Positions 53,706-64,000 of a stretch of DNA of 64,000 nt are shown piece after piece. Below the pieces are notes generated by a model. That model saw only the letters and a program-made list of their open reading frames with translations, was not told where the DNA came from and searched no databases. The stretch comes from Darksidea phi. Taxonomy: Eukaryota; Ascomycota; Dothideomycetes; Pleosporales; Lentitheciaceae. Numbering within the stretch: the first letter of the stretch is position 1; each line of letters opens with the position of its first letter. The stretch spans positions 248,001-312,000 of the forward strand of contig JASJFT010000013.1 in the NCBI GenBank assembly GCA_030770425.1, in the 5' to 3' direction. A program made the position numbers and the translations under genes.

Positions 53706-56700
53706 ACCCGTATTCATTTCCGCTGTGTTGCGGCTGTGGCTGCGGTTGTGGTTGCGCTTGTGATTGTGACGGTAGAGTCCAGCGGTCATCTTCTGGAGGA
53801 GAGACATCGGGTTGGTAGTCGAACTGCTGCTGCTGTTGTTGGTGATGTGCGTACGGGTCTTGTTGCTCGTGCTGTGCTTGATAGTTTAGGTACGGTTTAT
53901 TCGAATAATGCGGCTGTGGCGGTGCATCATCCTGAGTAAGTGGCCCTGGGCGCAAGGCTTCAGGTAGAGCTTGTGGCGAAGTCAATAGGCCCTCGGCACC
54001 ATACTGTTGATGGTTCCGTGGGTACTCGCCCTGCGGAGCTTCCCCATTGAAGATAACTAGTCCCCGTGCAGCGTGAGCCTCCGTAGGCGTAGCATCATTT
54101 CCACCATGCTCAGCGCCGAGTTCGCCGACGCTCCCCGTACCAAGCTCAGGTATCGATTCAGGATATCGTTCACCCGGCATCTCGGATACGCCGGCTGGGA
54201 ATGACGGTTCAAAATTGGCATTCATTTGCTGCTGTTGGGAATTCCCCGGTAATTCTTGGGTGCCCGTTTGGAGCTGGAGATTGTTCATAGCGGCCGTCAT
54301 GCCAAGGGTGCTAGAAGCGCGCATGCTTTCTTTTACACTACCTGGACCACCGCTGTTTCTGTAAGTGTTTGTTGAGTGTCTGCCTGCTGGCTCGGCAACC
54401 TCGGTGATTTGGTTGTCTATCTCGGTGACGTCGCGGATGCTATATTGCGCGATGGTGCGCATCTTTCGTGTGACCCAACCAGCGAGAATTTTACCCCGTT
54501 GCTTCTCGCCTAGGCGGGAGCGATGAAAGTCACCCTTTATGACAAAGGCAACAATATCGATAACCAGTTGGTGCTCATTGAGTATGGCGTTGACGATGAC
54601 TGGAACCATTGATGCGAGGAAGTTGCGCCGGAAGATTTCGACAACCACAACAACGAGACCACCGGCTTGGAAGAGCGCGCTGTACAAATGTTATTAGTGT
54701 CACGTCTCCCTAGACGCAGAGGTACAAAAGATATTACTTACCAACCTCCAGGCACAATGTTGCGATGGCACCGCTCTACCGACGACTCAATATCCATCGA
54801 GAAATGGTTCAACCCATTGACCTCGAACGTATCACCAATGCTTCCCAAAACGAACAGTACCTGCATATCGACCGGGGCGCCGTTGGGGCCGATGGGGCGG
54901 GTCACGTTATGTAAGAACCCTAAATCCCCGGTACGGACATATCTCACATTCGGATCTCCGTCGACCGTCCTGCCATTAAACCGCTCTGCATCAAGGCGTT
55001 CTTTGGAACCGTAGAAACAATGCGCATTTGCTTCGGACTGCACCCAGATTTCGCCGTATTCTCCGACGAGGCAGAGTTGGTTGGTTTCTGGGTTGACGAT
55101 AGATATCTGTGTGCTGACCGGAACCATGCCTGAGTCTTGTATCATTAGAGCGTGCGGCTCGGTATCGGGATCTACCGGAATGACGAGGCCCCGTCGCAAG
55201 GCGTTCATGTCTAAATGTAGCTCGATCGGCTCGATGCACATGTACGACCTTGAAGCGACCATGGGGTTGAGCACGTGTGAGTAGACTGTATTGATTGCAG
55301 TCCTGTCCAGGTTCGCCGGAGCAAAATGCACACGCACTCTCTGATCTATGCACTGTGAGACATTGCTCTGTGGGGTGACAGGGGTTGTACTTACAGACAT
55401 CAACGCGCGGCCGACCGTCGGTCGCTATCATCAAGTTCTTCAACTCATGCATAGCCATGACTTTGCCAGCCCCGTTGGCCATTGCGTGGTCAAGCATCTG
55501 GCTGGTGGCGTACGCATCCTTGATTTTGTATCTCGCCAGTGTCTGGAACAATATGTTCGGGTTCTGCGCAAAGTCGACAGGGGACACAAGGTATGTGGGA
55601 GCAGCAAGGAAGATGCCCATAACACACGTGTGGATGAAACCAAGGCCAATCGTGCTACGTACGCATCCCAGGACAGGCCGGGTGCTCGTCATCTGGCATG
55701 TCTCTTTCTGCACCTTGCACAGTGCCATGATAGTGTTGTGTCCCATCTGCACGGCGATCCGTCTCTGGTCTGGGGTCCAGAAAGTCCACACTAGCACCGG
55801 GTAGCCGGCCTGGACCCAGGCAGGCCGTATCGTCAGCCCGAGGTCGCGGCAGCCATGTGACTGCTTCGGAGGTTTTGATGTGTTGTAGATGTGTGGCATG
55901 TTGACCTTGAGAATCACCGCTGATTGCTTCAGGTGCTGTGATACCTGCTTGACCTTGAGTAGATGATCTACATCTGAATTCACGATGATGGCCTTGATCT
56001 TGAAATCGGCGATGATGTGGAGCAGTGCAGGCGCGTCCTCGTTCAAGCGGTTTTGATCAATCGGCGCCATGGGAATTGCAACCACGCCAAGAACGAAGCA
56101 GGCGTGGATGGCGAACACAAACTCTTCCGAATGCGTGTACATGAGGAGCACATGGTCGCCGGGCTGGAGTTTGACCTTGTTCTTGAGATACATAGCAACC
56201 GATGCCACCTTAAGATCGAACTTCTTCCAGTTGACACCCTTTCCTTCTCTGCCTCTACCATCGATGGTGCAGTATGACAGCTCTTCAGCTTGTCGTGACA
56301 CGCGCCATTGCATGAGGTCGTGAATGTTGGAGAACTGGTTCAGTGGTGTCGATGTTCGATCGTCTATGACGACCTCTCTGTGATCCACACCTGAGTACTG
56401 CTTATCTTGCAAAAGTAAATATCCTTGCCGCGCCATGGAGGCCTGCGGTGACCAGATGCCTCCAGCTGGGTCGTCGCCTAGAGCGATATTTTGGACCGCT
56501 CTTTCGACGCCAAACTTGACGTGGACGCAAGGAAGCGAGCCATTGTCAAATTCTTTTCGACAGAGCATGTTTCCAATCTCACGCCTGCCGTTCTTGATCA
56601 CGCGGGGTAATGTGTTCGGCGCAGTCATCATTACGCAGTACACGCGGAGGTGGTGCTCGTTGTACAAAACCTCCATGCAGCGGTCAGATAACGAGTCCAG

Positions 56701-59574
56701 GAAGGGCACATCTAGCTGTCGCGGTGGGCCACCTGGGTTGGTTGGGGCGGTTGATGCAGCCTGGGTCTCGATCAGGATGATGGGCAGATACTCTCCGTTG
56801 ACATGCGCGTCAAAGGCCGAGCTAGTTGTGGTCAATCATGGCACCTCGAAGCAGGCGAGAGTCTTACCAGTCATATATCTTGGGTACCGTCTTCATGATG
56901 CTTGTGACAAGATGCTGCACGAAGAAGTATCGATGCTCGGCTTCGAACACACCATGTTCCACCCATTCAACCCGTTGCCGAATCCGATCCTCGTACAGAC
57001 CCAAGACAAAAATCTTTCCTTCAACGATACAACCCAAGAGTCCAGTGCGGAGGAACTCAAGCTCCAACAGCTGGGGTGTAGGGCTGCCTGCAACAAAACG
57101 ATAAGGCCGCGCGTGGAAGATGGTCTCAGTATGCTTCTGAAGCTGCCAGAATCCGCCAGACAGCGATGGCGAGTCTACCCATATCTCGCCAACGGTGTAT
57201 GGCGAGCACAGCAAGCTCGTTTCAGGGTCGACAATCGCCAAGGTCGCATCCGGTATTGGGTATCCAAAAGCACCAACCCGCATCGTCCCCGGCTCGTTGG
57301 CTCTTTTCCTTGCCTCTTCGCCCATGGCGACTACCACCACCTCGTTCAACTTCAAGGCTTCTTTGTCTAGTAATATCTCGGTCAGCTCGGTGCGACTCTT
57401 CTTTTCGTCCTTTTTCTTGGTAATGCCTCCGCCGATGAGACTAGAGTACCCATTGACAGCGGCTGGATCTTCATCCTTCTTCTCATCCTCGTCGGGCTCC
57501 TCATCTTCCATGTTCAGAACACAACCCATGCGCTCCTCGCCACCTAACCAGTCCCGCACCGATATGATCATCCCGCCATGTTCGGGTAAGCACAGCATCG
57601 GGGCAATCAATTGATTGGCCCTGGGATTTCTTAGAGGTCGGAACCAACGATCTCCAAGAACTTCATGGAACTCAGTGTCAACTGTCAGCGTGTCGATGAG
57701 GCATATTTTCACCGACGAGAAATTAGGCTCCATGTTCTTCTTGAAGTTCCTCGTTGCCATGGGGTCTGTTTGGTAGTTGAACGCTGAACGCTTTAAGCCT
57801 GGATAGTCGGCGACTAGGATGGAGGCCTTGTACTTGGTAATGAGATGAGCATACAAGCCAGGTGTTTCAACTGTCTGCGCTTCCGTCCATACGGTCGTGT
57901 GTCCGCCATAGACAGCAAACAGGACCCCCAGAATCATGCCTGCGGTTTCACGAGGGTCTAGGTAGCTAAGGATGATCTCTGTAGGGGACGATCGAGAGGG
58001 CGCTGCAATGAGTTTCCCGTTCCTGTCTCGCAAAGTAGTGCTGAACGTATCTGAGCCATCGGCGCGTGTAGGAATAGTGGTGATTATGGCGCTGATGCAT
58101 GCCATTTGATGCATGATGGTTCGATGGCTGAGTACGACTCCCCGTAGGTCTCCCGTCGGGGCGCGTGAGAACTCAATGTATGCCACTTCTGGGACCTGCA
58201 ATGCAGGCGTGTCGTCGTGCTTCTTGGGGTGGTAACTCCCGAATTCATTCGTTTTCCACCACTCGACGCCGCTGGGCCATTTGAGCCGGTTCTGGCTGAT
58301 GTCACGGTGGAAAGCCTTTAGGTTGTTATCGGTCGTCAAGGCAAGATGCGCTTGGGTGGTGGTCAAAAGAAGATTGAGTTTCTGATAGTCATCCACGCTA
58401 TTGATGGGGACAGCCACAACGCCAGCGATAAAGCAGCCCAGCAATGCAACGGCGAACTCGATAATCTCCGTATCCCGGTACACCAACGCTACCCGGTCAC
58501 CCCGATACAGGTTGCTCTTGTCCCGAATTACTTTGGCTACCTTTTCTGCCCGACTCGCAACCTTCTCCCAGGCTATGGAGGCCATCTCTTTCCCCTTTGA
58601 GTCCAACACCCAGAATGCGGGCTGGCGCGGCTGTGTGCGCCCTCTATGGCGGAGGACTGCGCCAATGTTGTCAAACTTGGACATGAGCATGTTCGGGTTG
58701 TGCGGGTCGTAGACCTCGAAGGGAAGCTCGCGCGGCTCGAGCGGAAGCTGCGGCTCTATGATGCCTTCTGCGAGTTCGTTCTGGGTCATCATGGGCGGGG
58801 GGATGGCAGCGGTTGGAGAAAAGGCATCACCAGAGGAATAACGGTGCGGTCCGCCATATGAGTCGCGGTTGTCCTGCATTTGCTGTCCTGTAAAGTCGGA
58901 GAAGTAGCCCTGGTGAGCATCCAGCATTGTGCTCTGTCTGCTAATGTCCATCCCAGGCGCTCCATAGCCGCCATCGTAGCCCGGCTGCGTGTCCGGATTG
59001 AATGCAAAGTTGGAGCTGACCATGGTGCCATCGCGAGAGTAACCTTGGTAGTCGGGTGTCTGAGACCGGGGAAGAAAGGTTTCGCTGCTCTGTGAGGCTT
59101 GTCGCTGCAGCGAGTTGGTCCGCAATCCCAACTGTTTCTCTTGGAAGCGCCCGACCTGGCTAGGCGGGTATGCCATGTATTGCGACTGTCCTCCACTGTT
59201 CGGGTTGGGGTTCATGTATGGATTTTCGGCAGGCGGGAGCTCGATGGACGGCGGCTGTGGGCTTGAGAGGGCTGCGAGCGATGCGGAGCGCGACCCGCCT
59301 GACCCCTCGCTGGCGACACTCCCTAGTCGCAGGTCATTCTGCAACTGCGCAGTCTGCGCGGGGCTCATGAATTGGGAGAGAAGCAGTGTTCTCCGCTTCT
59401 CGTAGCTGTCACCGTGTCAGCAGGGCTCTCGCGGCTTTGCGCCCACCGCCGAAACGACGACAGACACGCGACAATGGCGGCGACAACGGACCCTTTCTGC
59501 GTGATGTCGCCCTCCTCCAGCTCGTGGTCCAGCTGCTTGAGCTGCGCCTGCAGCGCTGGGTGATTTTCGGCCAT
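53524..59574 (-). CDS. DIP2/Mug62/Cmr2-type protein with DMAP1-binding and two adenylate-forming domains
   Basis: Exons 59574-59492, 59405-56868, 56821-55395, 55345-54742 and 54679-53524 total 5808 nt (1935 aa), with introns of 86, 46, 49 and 62 bp. Residues 1-50 form a DMAP1-binding domain (PALQAQLKQLDHELEEGDIT, then GYEKRRTLLLSQF across the exon 1/2 junction). A disordered Ser/Tyr/Gly-rich region follows. The first AMP-binding-like domain spans about 240-870 (RGDRVALVYRD, VPINSVDDYQ) and the second about 890-1570 (LQPGDHVLLMYTHSEEF, YVRTGDLGFL). The C-terminal 300 residues are Gln/Pro/Gly-rich with a poly-Gly run encoded by a GCC/CCG tract at 53672-53703. DIP2 proteins control specific diacylglycerol pools in yeast and animals; the substrate here is inferred. 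The first intron uses a non-standard GTCCGT donor. It is divergent from the thioesterase gene. Confidence 0.88.
53672..53703. repeat. GCC/CCG microsatellite within the DIP2-like coding sequence
   Basis: About ten consecutive CCG triplets encode poly-glycine on the minus strand. Such tracts change length easily, so the reading here should be polymorphic between isolates. Confidence 0.8.
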
Positions 59575-60083
59575 GGCTTGACGTGAGTGCAGTGGAGCTA
59601 CGGGCGTGCGGACGAGTGGGTGGCGGCTCGCGACATGTCAATCGGCGGCCGGCGGGAGCGGTGAGGGGTGAGGGGTGACGTCTGCAGAAAGCAAGCAGTC
59701 AATGGCCAGACGTCGAGGGGTGAATGGGGTGAATGCTGCGCGCACAGCGAAACGACGAACCAGTGCCAACCGGAGTGTGTGCCAGTATCCAGTGTTAGCT
59801 TCAGGGACGGCAAGGCGCTGGCTCTGGCGGCTCCGGCTATGACGCAGCACTCGGTTGGTGCGCTCCATCGGCCCTCTCCCGTTTGGTCTAGCGAGGTCAC
59901 CGCTTGTGCCTCGGCTCGAGTCCGAGGGAAACAAGTGCACCTCGTATCTCACATGGAAAGCACCTTGCCCGGAGGGATGCCATATCTAAACACGGTGCTC
60001 TCCTTGCTGGCCCTTGCTGACCTTTCTGACCCCTTACACTTACAACAGTCACAGATACACCTCCCATCGCCATCGCCATCGCC
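59575..60083. promoter_or_regulatory. Shared divergent promoter, DIP2-like / acyl-CoA thioesterase
   Basis: 509 bp lie between the start codons. Short CATCGC repeats lie directly before the thioesterase ATG. No TATA box was identified. Confidence 0.45.
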
Positions 60084-61201
60084 ATGTCCACCCTCATCCG
60101 GCCGCCGCCGGTGAATGCCTCGCAATCTGCCATTGAGAATGTCCTGGAGCTCACCCAGCTCAGTGACATCGATCCGGACCTCTTCACCAACACGCGTCCG
60201 CTATTCCACCCTCCCGGCGCGCGGGGCATCTATGGCGGTGCCGCCATCGCGCAGACCTTGAGCGCGGCACAACGCACCGTGCCCGCAGACTTCACCGCCC
60301 ACTCGATGCACTGCTACTTCGTGCTGGCCGGCAACTCCGAGATACCGATTCTATACCATGTTGAGCGAGTGCGCTCGGGGAAGTCGTTTGCAACGAGGAC
60401 AGTGCAGGCGAGACAAAGAGGCAAAGTCATTTTCACCACCACCATCAGCTTCGTGCGCCAGAACGCTGGGGGTGAGAGGCTCGTGGAGCACTCGGCTGAG
60501 ATGGCAACGGATATCCCGGGCCCAGTAGACGATCTGGATGACCTTAACGACGGAGGCTCTACCGGGCCATTCCAGAGCCAACGGATCGAGATCCTCAACA
60601 ATGACTCCCCCCAGCCGCATACGAAGAAATGCAGACAGTGGATAAAAGCCCGCGGCCGCATCTCAGGCGGGCACGAAGCCCACCTCGCGGCATTGGCCTA
60701 CATGTCTGACAGCTACTTTATCGGCACTGTTGCGCGAACACACAAGCTCTGGCGGTACTCCGCAGCCCGCAAGAGCAACACGAAGTCCAGTATCGATGAA
60801 GACGTCCTCAAGAAATTGTTGCTCATGGATGATGCCGACTTGAAGCGTGTCGAGTTTCTGGACCAGGCCGACCTCGAGCGCATACGCAAGCTCAAGCTCA
60901 GCCAGGGAAAACCGCAAGATCCCAAGCCCGAGATTGGTATGATTGTAAGCCTAGACCACACGATATATTTCCATGACCCAAGGGGTTTCCGGGCAGATGA
61001 GTGGATGTTTACCGAGATGGAGACGCCGTGGGCCGGCGACGGACGCGGTCTGGTCTTCCAAAAGATGTTTTCTCGGGATGGCAAGCTCATTGCGAGCTGC
61101 GTGCAGGAAGTGAGTACATCCCAAACCTCCTATACGTGTCGGATGCTGACAGTCTCAAGGGCGTCGTTCGATTACGCCAGGCGAATGAAAGTAAGCTATA
61201 A
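60084..61201 (+). CDS. Peroxisomal acyl-CoA thioesterase II (TesB/ACOT8/Tes1 family)
   Basis: Exons 60084-61109 and 61160-61201 (50-bp intron, GTGAGT, CTGAC branch, AAG acceptor) give 355 aa. Two hotdog-fold halves are visible: N-terminal RGIYGGAAIAQTL...HSMHCYFVLAG...YHVERVRSGKSFATRTV, and C-terminal SLDHTIYFHDP...DEWMFTEMETPWAGDGRGLVFQKMFSRDGKLIASCVQEGVVRLR. The second half holds the conserved Asp (SLDH) and Gln (CVQE) of the active site. The protein ends in Ser-Lys-Leu, a perfect PTS1 peroxisome signal, which exists only after splicing. Reaction: acyl-CoA plus water to fatty acid plus CoA, supporting beta-oxidation. An insert of about 50 residues (about 225-275, Lys/Asp-rich) lies between the halves, as is common in fungi. 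Confidence 0.92.
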
Positions 61202-62772
61202 CTTGGAAGGCTTGTTCTACAGCTGTATTTGTGTACCATTATACATTTGACTCTTTTAATACCTACGGAGATATTTAGACAAGGCCGAATTTAGGTCAAG
61301 CCATGAAGCCCCTCCAGCTGCGCCACAACGTCGTTTCCTTGGTCATTTCCATATCATTCAGCCATCCACCCCACCCCGATATAGGTACCTATCGGGGCTT
61401 TCACTAGTACATTTACTATTGTATCCACATCCTCTTCTACTCTTGATCCCCACAGTCTGAGCCCGCGACGATCTCTTGCAAGTATGCCCGCCGAAACGGC
61501 TCGCCCTCTGCGAACAAGTCCATGATATCTATTGGACCCGGCGTCGTCTTAGCATGGATTCTCGTCGCCTGCAGCGCTATCGCCAAACTTACATGGAGTG
61601 ACCCTCCCAAAGCAATAGTGTCACCTACGACTTCGTTGCAAAATGGGCTTTCTGGCTATCACTAATCACAGGCTAGATGTGCTCAGCGCCTTCATAGTCC
61701 TCATATATGTGCCCTGTGGTCTTGTCCTTCGCTCGCCTTGTGCGTTCTAGCTCTTGACTTCTACTATAGAATCATATGTCATTTTGTCGCTCGCACGCGC
61801 GCATTCAAAGGACTGCCGTTGGGGGATATGTGGGTTTCAGTAAAGTTCATAACCGTCTCTAGCATCGTTGGTTTTTCTGTTGCTATGTTGGATTGGTCCA
61901 TGGTTTCTTTTGCGCGCCATATGATGCCGCGGTCTGTACATGCTTTGGGCGATATCGGACAGGCTTTTGCTCTTGCTAAGGGGCTTTGAATGTCGGGTTT
62001 ATTTTGTGGCGATCAGTGAGAGAGGCGAGAGAGGAGATGGTGGATTTGCCGCGTGTTGTGCTTGGGTGGTGAGGTATGTTCAGGGGTTGTTTCGGTAGAG
62101 ATGGGCCCTTTGTATGAGGATGTTGAATAGATATATGGTTGAGATTCTAGCTTTATTAGGTTTTTAGCTGTGTCTTGGTATTTGGTGTTTACCCACATTT
62201 CGAGACGTTGTATGCCTCCTTGATTAACCATCTCCCTCTCTCCCCCTATCTTCCACTATCTAAACACAACTATCAAAAACCGTAACATCTCTTCCCTATC
62301 TCCCAAGCAATCACCCAATTAACCCACTCCATCCCCTAGCATAGCAAAAACAAACATCCACCTCCACTCCTCCATAAACTTCTTCTCCTAAAAAGAAAAC
62401 GAAAAGGAGCCGTTATAACAAGTAGTTCACAAGGGAGGAACGTGTCTAGATGGGGTGTAGAGGAAGAGAGGGGGTGTTTCTTCCGGGGAGGGGGGTTTTC
62501 AAAATGTAAGTGCGGGTTTGATATTGAAGCTACTTGAAGCTACCGTGTTATGTACTAGGAGCAATTCGACGTGTTATTTGACGGGAATGGGGATACGGAT
62601 AGGGGGAAGGTAGTTGAAAGGTGTAAGGTTAGAGAGGTTTTGAAGGCGTCAAGGGAGGATATGGTGTTGCGATATGTTGAAGTTACAATATTAGGGCATA
62701 TATGGACCGCTCCCTACCATCAAACCAAAACACACTCCGCCCTCTCGCGCTTCCAACATCGCAACCTCCATA
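61202..62772. other. Intergenic region, possible decayed membrane-protein fragment
   Basis: Around 61480-61990 several frames carry short hydrophobic stretches. The longest is 61738-61989 (83 codons: ALDFYYRIICHFV, KFITVSSIVGFSVAML), but the ATG at 61483 is followed by early stops and no spliced model joins the pieces. It may be a remnant of a membrane-protein gene. The rest is 3' UTR of the thioesterase and adenine deaminase genes and AT-rich spacer. Confidence 0.35.
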
Positions 62773-63837
62773 TCAGGCAAACCTATCCCTCCATTCCCCT
62801 GCCACCTTCTCCAGTTCCCCCAACAACTCCCTCTTCCTCCCCTCCCCACACCAACTCCCCTCAATCCCCGCCCTAACAACACCGACCCATTCCTCCACGC
62901 TCAGCTCAAATGCCTCATGGACCGCAATATAATTATCAAGACAATAGCCCCCAAAATATGCCGGGTCGTCGCTATTAATGCTAAACCGCACGCCCGCATC
63001 GAGCAGCTTGCGAATCGGTACATCGGCAATAGTATTGACGCAACGCAGTACCACATTGCTCAGCGGACATACGGTGAGCAGCATTTTGGAGGTTGCGATC
63101 TGCTTCAGCAGGGTAGGCGAGGAGGGTAGTGCGATACCGTGATCGATACGCGAGACACCGAGCTGAGACACTGCAGTCGCTATATACTCAACTGGCCCCT
63201 CCTCACCCGCATGCGCCGTCAAATGAAGCCCCATGGCCCCCGCTCTAGCAAACAACTCAACAAAAAGTTCAGGCGGATAATGCCTCTCACTACTATCCAG
63301 CCCGATCCCCGTAACAATCCCCTCACGATAGCTCTTCTGCACATCCTCGTCCTCAAACATATCCAACGACTCTTGCACAGGGAGGTGTCGCAGGAAACAC
63401 GATGTCAGTAGGGTGGTGATGCCTAGCTCTTTCTCGGCGCGTTTACACGCCCGCTCGAATCCGCCGATTACCGTCGTGTAGGGTATGTTGCGGGCGACGT
63501 GGGCTTGCGGGTCGAAGAAGACTTCCGCGTGGGCGATGCCGTCGGTAGATGCATGGTTGAAGTAGTCCCAGGCGAGGTCTTCAAAGTCGGAGGGGGCTAC
63601 CAAGACGGACATGCCGATGTAGTAGTAGTGCAGGAAGTCGTCGAGCGAAGTGAATCTTCGGTACCGCTGTAGAAGGGCTTCGGGGGATTCGAAGGCTGTG
63701 TCATCTTGCGGGAGGGTTATGTTGTTCTTGGCGGCGAGCTTGAAGAGGAGGGCTGGCGTTAGGGCGCCTTCGAGGTGCATGTGGTGTTCGCATTTGGGAA
63801 GGGCGCGGAGGAAGGCGTGGAAGGGTGCTGAGGACAT
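62773..63837 (-). CDS. aah1: Adenine deaminase (Aah1 type)
   Basis: 354 aa from the ATG at 63837. The frame is open to an earlier ATG at 63933, but the family N-terminus (FLRALPKCEHHMHLEG) begins right after the second Met. The metal-dependent TIM-barrel deaminase motifs are complete: zinc ligands H19 and H21 (HMH), H209 (TAHAGEE), catalytic E212, H233 (RIDHG) and D290/D291 (NSDDP). Length equals yeast Aah1 (about 350 aa). Reaction: adenine plus water to hypoxanthine plus ammonia, in purine salvage, cytosol/nucleus. Adenosine deaminases share these motifs, but the compact length and the CEHHMHLEG, ERHYPPE and VCPLSNVVL sequences favour adenine deaminase. Single exon. Confidence 0.88.
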   Translation of the reverse strand: MSSAPFHAFLRALPKCEHHMHLEGALTPALLFKLAAKNNITLPQDDTAFESPEALLQRYRRFTSLDDFLHYYYIGMSVLVAPSDFEDLAWDYFNHASTDGIAHAEVFFDPQAHVARNIPYTTVIGGFERACKRAEKELGITTLLTSCFLRHLPVQESLDMFEDEDVQKSYREGIVTGIGLDSSERHYPPELFVELFARAGAMGLHLTAHAGEEGPVEYIATAVSQLGVSRIDHGIALPSSPTLLKQIATSKMLLTVCPLSNVVLRCVNTIADVPIRKLLDAGVRFSINSDDPAYFGGYCLDNYIAVHEAFELSVEEWVGVVRAGIEGSWCGEGRKRELLGELEKVAGEWRDRFA

Positions 63838-64000
63838 TTGGTATGTGCGATGTGAGCGAATGTATAAGATTGCTACTTGAATCGAAGTTGGTGGTAGTGT
63901 TCGGATTGACAGACACTGTGATGGGTGACACAATGAAAAACGTTTCGTCAGTTGTTGCTCTGGTCATCAAAGTCTGCATAAAAACCAGCATAGAAAGTGG
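63838..64000. promoter_or_regulatory. Upstream region of the adenine deaminase gene
   Basis: The 163 bp to the window edge would hold the 5' UTR and part of the promoter. An in-frame upstream ATG at 63933 would give a 32-residue N-terminal extension if transcription started further out. Confidence 0.4.

Noticed and set aside
61738..61989. 83-codon frame with hydrophobic stretches as a membrane-protein gene
   Set aside because: It starts at a TTG/GTG-type codon, and no intron model links it to the ATG at 61483. It is noted only as a possible remnant.

Overview
The window comes from a filamentous ascomycete (Pezizomycotina). Inference from gene content and base composition points to Dothideomycetes, probably Pleosporales. 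The evidence is short introns (about 46-90 bp) with GTRAGT donors and CTRAC branch sites, fungal housekeeping genes, and blocks of extreme TA-rich DNA. In those blocks two retroelement copies carry C-to-T and G-to-A changes of the kind left by repeat-induced point mutation (RIP).

Layout. 1-10290 is RIP-degraded repeat DNA: a minus-strand Copia-like element cut by the window edge (its integrase is readable at 1-1250), unresolved repeat DNA, then a 6-kb LINE copy (A). 11289-22000 is a conserved gene block: NRDE2-like and UTP10 genes fire divergently, and a DUF1989 gene is convergent with UTP10. 22400-26100 is a small accessory locus: a small secreted protein, a membrane-anchored prolyl 4-hydroxylase and, divergent from it, a secreted-peptide gene. 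The body of that peptide gene is an 80-bp tandem array that reads as 19 phase-0 introns separated by single-codon micro-exons. 26100-30280 holds decayed genes and intergenic DNA. 30282-36740 is a second LINE copy (B), flanked by a perfect 13-bp target-site duplication at the stop codon of a zinc-finger-like gene. 36748-41558 holds that gene, a BTB gene and intergenic DNA. 41559-64000 is a second conserved block: PSD1 divergent from a UBL/HERP-like ER protein gene, a ferric reductase, a broken DUF7924 gene, a DIP2/Mug62-type double adenylate-forming protein divergent from a peroxisomal acyl-CoA thioesterase (PTS1 SKL), and adenine deaminase.

How the genes work together. Most conserved genes are independent housekeeping functions: rRNA processing, RNA surveillance, phosphatidylethanolamine synthesis, ER quality control, iron reduction, lipid metabolism and purine salvage. 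The one arrangement suggesting a dedicated system is 22442-26020. There a predicted ER-facing prolyl 4-hydroxylase shares an intergenic region, bearing palindromic 81-bp repeats, with a gene whose spliced product would be a short, secreted, proline/lysine-rich peptide assembled almost one residue per exon. Splice coordinates were chosen by eye from GT/AG signals, reading frame and family similarity. For every multi-exon gene the summed exon length is a multiple of three.
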